Shown: positions 60,375 to 64,000 of the stretch, in pieces | Numbering within the stretch: the first letter of the stretch is position 1 | Layout of the letters: the number at the start of each line of letters is the position of its first letter | From: Promicromonospora sukumoe | GTDB lineage: Bacteria > Actinomycetota > Actinomycetes > Actinomycetales > Cellulomonadaceae | Reading direction: 5' to 3' | DNA: 64,000 nt | Assembly (NCBI RefSeq): GCF_014137995.1 | Contig: NZ_JACGWV010000002.1 | Coordinates: 62,001 to 126,000 of the forward strand | Notes under the pieces: model-generated | Database searches by the model: none | The model's input: the letters and a program-made list of their open reading frames with translations, nothing else | What the model was told of the DNA's origin: nothing | Made by a program: the position numbers and the translations under genes

Positions 60375-62047
60375 GCCCCCTCCCGCATCGGCACCCGCAG
60401 CCCGCCGCGCTCGGCGGCCGCCACAGCGTCGTCGTACCCGGCGTCGACGTGCCGCAGCACGCCCGTCGCCGGGTCGTTCGCCAAGACCCGCGCGAGCTTC
60501 TCGGCCGCCAGCGCCGTCCCGTCCGCGACGGAGACCTGGCCGGCGTGGATCGACCGCCCCATGCCGACGCCGCCGCCGTGGTGCAGCGACACCCACGTGG
60601 CGCCCGAGGCCGTGTTGACCAGGGCGTTCAGCAGCGGCCAGTCCGCGATCGCGTCGGAGCCGTCGGCCATCGACTCCGTCTCCCGGTACGGGGACGCCAC
60701 GGAGCCGGAGTCGAGGTGGTCGCGTCCGATCGCGAGCGGCGCCGAGATCTCCCCCGACGCGACGAGCTCGTTGAACCGCAGGCCCGCGACGTCGCGCTCC
60801 CCGTGCCCGAGCCAGCAGATCCGGGCGGGCAGCCCCTGGAACGCGACGCGCTCCTGGGCGGCGCGGATCCAGCGCCCGAGGTGGTCGTCGTCGGGGAACA
60901 GGTCGAGCACGGCCTGGTCGGTCACGGCGATGTCGCGCGGGTCGCCCGACAGCGCCGCCCAGCGGAACGGCCCCTTGCCCTCCGCGAACAGCGGCCGGAT
61001 GTACGCGGGCACGAAGCCCGGGAAGTCGAACGCCCGCCCGTACCCGCCCTGGCGCGCCTCGTCGCGGATCGAGTTGCCGTAGTCGAACACCTCGGCGCCC
61101 GCGTCCTGGAAGCCGACCATGCCCTCGACGTGCCGCGCCATCGACTCGCGCGCCCGCTCGGTGAACCCCTCCGCGTTCTTCTCCGCCTCAGCGGCCCAGT
61201 CCTCCAGCGCCACCCCCGACGGCAGGTACGACAGCGGGTCGTGCGCCGAGGTCTGGTCCGTGACGACGTCCACCTCGACGCCGCGGCGCAGCAGCTCCGG
61301 CACGACGTCGGCGGAGTTGCCGACCACGCCCACGGACAGCGCCCGGCGCTCCTTCTTGGCGGCCAGCGCCAGCTCCACGCCCTCGTCCAGGGACGACGCG
61401 ACGACGTCGAGGTAGCGCGTCTCGACGCGGCGGTGCAGGCGGGCCGGGTCGACGTCGACCACGAGGCACACGCCGCCGTTGAGCGTGACGGCGAGGGGCT
61501 GCGCGCCGCCCATGCCGCCGCAGCCGCCCGTCAGGGTGAGCGTCCCGGCCAGCGTGCCCGAGAACCGCTTGGCGGCCACGGCCGCGAACGTCTCGTACGT
61601 GCCCTGCAGGATGCCCTGGGTGCCGATGTAGATCCAGGAACCGGCCGTCATCTGCCCGTACATCGTCAGGCCGAGCTGCTCCAGCCGCCGGTGCTCGGGC
61701 CACGTGGCCCAGTCGCCCACGAGGTTGGAGTTGGCGATCAGCACGCGCGGCGCCCACTCGTGCGTCCGCAGCACGCCCACCGGACGGCCCGACTGGACCA
61801 GCAGGGTCTCGTCCTCGCGCAGGTCCGTCAGCGAGCGGACGATCGCGTGGTAGCTCGGCCAGTCGCGCGCCGCCCGGCCGGTGCCGCCGTAGACCACCAG
61901 GTCGTCGGGCCGCTCGGCCACCTCGGGGTCGAGGTTGTTCATCAGCATGCGCAGCGGCGCCTCGGTCTGCCAGCTCCGGGCGGTCAGGGTGGTGCCGCGC
62001 GCGGCGCGGACGGCGACGGGGGTCCCCCGGTCGTACGGCTGGTTCAC
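60371..62047 (-). CDS. hutU: urocanate hydratase
   Basis: 558 residues from GTG 62047, 6 nt after GAAGGAG. NAD-dependent HutU with [55 protein letters not shown] (173-192) and the catalytic-region Cys411 in [12 protein letters not shown]. Turns urocanate into imidazolone propionate. It starts the second segment of the hut operon after hutH, from which it is separated by a 133-bp gap with dispersed element E. Confidence 0.97.
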   Translation of the reverse strand: MNQPYDRGTPVAVRAARGTTLTARSWQTEAPLRMLMNNLDPEVAERPDDLVVYGGTGRAARDWPSYHAIVRSLTDLREDETLLVQSGRPVGVLRTHEWAPRVLIANSNLVGDWATWPEHRRLEQLGLTMYGQMTAGSWIYIGTQGILQGTYETFAAVAAKRFSGTLAGTLTLTGGCGGMGGAQPLAVTLNGGVCLVVDVDPARLHRRVETRYLDVVASSLDEGVELALAAKKERRALSVGVVGNSADVVPELLRRGVEVDVVTDQTSAHDPLSYLPSGVALEDWAAEAEKNAEGFTERARESMARHVEGMVGFQDAGAEVFDYGNSIRDEARQGGYGRAFDFPGFVPAYIRPLFAEGKGPFRWAALSGDPRDIAVTDQAVLDLFPDDDHLGRWIRAAQERVAFQGLPARICWLGHGERDVAGLRFNELVASGEISAPLAIGRDHLDSGSVASPYRETESMADGSDAIADWPLLNALVNTASGATWVSLHHGGGVGMGRSIHAGQVSVADGTALAAEKLARVLANDPATGVLRHVDAGYDDAVAAAERGGLRVPMREGA

Positions 62048-62117
62048 TTGGGTCTCCTTCGGCTCAGTTCGACTGGGGTTGCGTAGGTGCAGTGCTCTGT
62101 TTGTTTCTCGACTGAAT

Positions 62118-62184
62118 CTGCGGTTCCGCTCCGGGCGAGTGCCTCGTTCCTCGGCCCTCACCCTGCGCTGCACCTCCGTTTCAG
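62118..62184. repeat. 3'-end dispersed element E, copy 2
   Basis: Core CTGCGGTTCCGCTCCGGGCG to TGCGCTGCACCTCCGTTTCA matches copy 1 at 31932-32002. It abuts the hutH TGA stop, and the flanks CTCGACTGAA (62108-62117) and TTCAGTCGAG (62179-62188) are perfect inverted repeats. It lies between hutH and hutU, which read the same way. Confidence 0.75.
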
Positions 62185-63890
62185 TCGAGGTGCCCGACGG
62201 CGCCCGCGGCCGCCGCCTCGATCCGCCCGTCCGCCACGAGCCCCACCACGTGCTCGATCTCCGGGGCGAGGTAGCGGTCCGGTCCGGGGCCGGGCACGAC
62301 GGCGCGGACGGCGTCGTGCACCGCCCCCGTACCCGCCGCCGCGGCCTCTTCGCGCAGGTCCAGGGCGCGCGTGGCCGTCAGCACCTCGATGGCGAGCACC
62401 CGGGTGAGGCCGTCGACGGAGCGGCGCAGCTTGCGGGCGCCGGCCCAGCCCATGGACACGTGGTCCTCCTGCATCGCGGAGCTCGGGATCGAGTCCACGC
62501 TCGCGGGCGCGGCCAGGCGCTTCAGCTCCGAGACGATCCCGGCGGCCGTGTACTGGGCGATCATGTGCCCGGAGTCGACGCCGGGGTCGTGCGCCAGGAA
62601 CGCCGGCAGGCCCTCGTTGCGCGCGACGTCGAGGAACCGGTCGGTGCGCCGCTCGCTCATGCTCGCCAGGTCGGCGGCCGCGATGGCGAGAAAGTCCAGC
62701 ACGTAGGCGACGGGCGCCCCGTGGAAGTTGCCGTTGGACTCGACCCGCCCGTCCGACGTGACGACGGGGTTGTCGATCGCGGAGGCCAGCTCCCGGCCCG
62801 CGACCGTGGCAGCGTGGTCCAGGGTGTCGCGGGCGGCGCCGTGCACCTGGGGCGCGCAGCGCAGGGAGTAGGCGTCCTGGACGCGGGTGCACGCGGGGTT
62901 CCCGGCGTCGTCCAGCGCGCGGTGGCTCGCCATGAGCGGCGAGCCCGCCAGCAGGCGGCGCATGTTCGACGCCGACGCCGCCTGGCCGGGGTGCGGCCGC
63001 AGCGCGACCAGGTCCTCGGCGAACGGGGCGTCCGAGCCGAGGAGAGCCTCGACGGACAGGGACGCGGCGACGTCGGCCGTGGTGAGCAGGCGGCGCAGGT
63101 CGTGGATCGCCAGGCAGAGCATGCCGAGCATGCCGTCGGTGCCGTTGATGAGGGCCAGACCCTCCTTCTCGGCGAGGACCAGCGGCTCGATCCCGGCGTC
63201 GGCGAGCGCCTGCGCGGCGTCGATGGTGTGGCCCTCATCGCCGGTCGAACCCACTTCGCTGGTCGAGCCTGTCGAGACCCCCGCTCCCGTCGAGACCCCC
63301 GACCGAACGACCCGCACCCGCCCCTCCCCCATGGCGGCGAGCGCGACGTGCGCGAGCGGCGCGAGGTCGCCGGAGCAGCCGAGCGACCCGTACTCGTGCA
63401 CGACGGGCGTGATGCCCGCGTCGAGCATGGCGGCGTAGGTCAGCGCGGTGACGGGGCGGGCGCCGGTGTGCCCGGTGACCAGGGTCGCGAGCCGCAGGAG
63501 CTGGAGGGCGCGCACCACCTCGGTCTCGACCTCCGGGCCGGAGCCGGCAGCGTGCGAGCGCACGAGGCTGACCTGGAGCTGGGCCCGCATCTCGGTCGGG
63601 ATGTGCCGGCGGGCGAGCGCCCCGAACCCGGTGGAGACGCCGTAGTGGGGCACGGTGTCGTGGGCGAGGTCCTCGATGACGGCGCGGCTCTGCACCATCC
63701 GGGCCAGCGCGCTCTCGTGGATCTCGACGGACGCGCCGTACCGGGCGACGGCCACGACCTGCTCGACCGTGAGCGGGGTGCCGTCGAGGACGACGTGCCG
63801 GGGCAGGTCGTGCGGGTCCTGTGCCTGGGTCGGTTCGGGGGCGGCCGCGCCGGTGGCGGGCGTCGTCGCCGCGTCGTGCAGGGTGCTCAT
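62181..63890 (-). CDS. hutH: histidine ammonia-lyase
   Basis: 569 residues from ATG 63890. MIO-forming site in [17 protein letters not shown]172-S173-G174 in place of the usual A-S-G. Other conserved blocks: [23 protein letters not shown]...[27 protein letters not shown] and [13 protein letters not shown]. First step of histidine breakdown, histidine to urocanate. A loop at about 197-219 is expanded by repeat-derived [13 protein letters not shown] ~30-residue Ala/Thr-rich lead precedes the fold. Confidence 0.96.
   Translation of the reverse strand: MSTLHDAATTPATGAAAPEPTQAQDPHDLPRHVVLDGTPLTVEQVVAVARYGASVEIHESALARMVQSRAVIEDLAHDTVPHYGVSTGFGALARRHIPTEMRAQLQVSLVRSHAAGSGPEVETEVVRALQLLRLATLVTGHTGARPVTALTYAAMLDAGITPVVHEYGSLGCSGDLAPLAHVALAAMGEGRVRVVRSGVSTGAGVSTGSTSEVGSTGDEGHTIDAAQALADAGIEPLVLAEKEGLALINGTDGMLGMLCLAIHDLRRLLTTADVAASLSVEALLGSDAPFAEDLVALRPHPGQAASASNMRRLLAGSPLMASHRALDDAGNPACTRVQDAYSLRCAPQVHGAARDTLDHAATVAGRELASAIDNPVVTSDGRVESNGNFHGAPVAYVLDFLAIAAADLASMSERRTDRFLDVARNEGLPAFLAHDPGVDSGHMIAQYTAAGIVSELKRLAAPASVDSIPSSAMQEDHVSMGWAGARKLRRSVDGLTRVLAIEVLTATRALDLREEAAAAGTGAVHDAVRAVVPGPGPDRYLAPEIEHVVGLVADGRIEAAAAGAVGHLD
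63259..63279. repeat. VEPVET-type repeat in hutH loop
   Basis: CTGGTCGAGCCTGTCGAGACC followed by a partial second unit (CCGTCGAGACC, 63287-63297). Translated on the minus strand as [14 protein letters not shown] in a surface-like loop. Frame kept. Confidence 0.75.
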
Positions 63891-64000
63891 GCGCTCATCG
63901 AACCCCGCCGCGGCTTCCGCAGCGCGCCCGCAACCGGCGATAGAGTCTGGGATACGAGACATCCGCCGGGAGCCCGTTCCGGGATGCGGTGCGCGGCTGG
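63891..64000. promoter_or_regulatory. hutH upstream region
   Basis: Contains GTCTGGGATACGAGAC (63945-63960), an imperfect palindrome with GTCT/AGAC ends, and a moderately AT-richer stretch suited to a promoter for the leftward hut operon. The right edge of the window may hold the start of a divergent gene (regulator); nothing can be said of it. Confidence 0.45.

Noticed and set aside
62181..63890. Damaged MIO site in histidine ammonia-lyase (CSG instead of ASG)
   Set aside because: As far as I recall, actinobacterial HutH enzymes carry GCSGDLAP and are active; the Ser and Gly that form the cofactor are present.

Overview
The window is about 73% GC, uses GTG and even TTG starts freely, and carries mycothiol-type genes (a mycoredoxin-like protein and a mycothiol-dependent maleylpyruvate isomerase homologue), a Ku/LigD repair pair, an SCO4848-type membrane protein, DtxR-type iron control, malate:quinone oxidoreductase and PntAB. 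This fits an actinomycete of the Micrococcales. A member of the Promicromonosporaceae or Cellulomonadaceae is my best guess, but it is inference only. No rRNA, tRNA, CRISPR array, transposase or phage gene was seen.

Layout. 0-9 kb: VKOR, an MFS pump, a DtxR/MntR regulator, a membrane metallophosphoesterase, an SRPBCC protein, then the NHEJ locus (ku, glutaredoxin-like gene, ligD). 9-25 kb: a mixed accessory stretch (dehydrogenases, four acetyltransferases, an AbiEi-like/nuclease-like protein, an iron-box-controlled siderophore-interacting protein behind an MFS gene, a TetR/PPOX pair, mqo, an ArsR/MFS pair). 25-36 kb: five stand-alone HxxxD (condensation/acyltransferase-like) proteins around one GT1 glycosyltransferase, followed by a ketopantoate-reductase-like enzyme and a membrane protein whose promoter region shares an exact 10-mer with the first operon. 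This looks like an undescribed biosynthetic locus with no carrier protein, NRPS or PKS module. 36-42 kb: pntAB, a P450 that lacks the ExxR arginine, and an IclR regulator. 42-49 kb: a lipid kinase, an alkyl-DHAP-synthase-like flavoprotein, TetR, GlpD and a PAP2 phosphatase, a possible ether-lipid or glycerolipid locus. 49-55 kb: a LacI-controlled sugar ABC transporter with a GH35 beta-galactosidase. 55-64 kb: the histidine utilisation operon hutH-hutU-amidohydrolase-hutF-hutI.

The most unusual feature is the density of dispersed palindromes. Three families of long, nearly perfect inverted repeats are present in 4-5 copies each (arms of 17-28 bp), with several single-copy ones and a ~65-bp element that abuts stop codons. 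Many lie at convergent gene ends and could be bidirectional terminators. Others sit between co-directional genes, supply the stop codon of a gene, or are translated within pntA and ligD. A shorter repeat (core GGTCGAGCCTGTCGAGACC) is inserted in frame in linkers or loops of at least six proteins. Simple-sequence (Gly/Ala/Pro-rich) insertions in conserved enzymes add to the picture of a genome that tolerates linker expansion.
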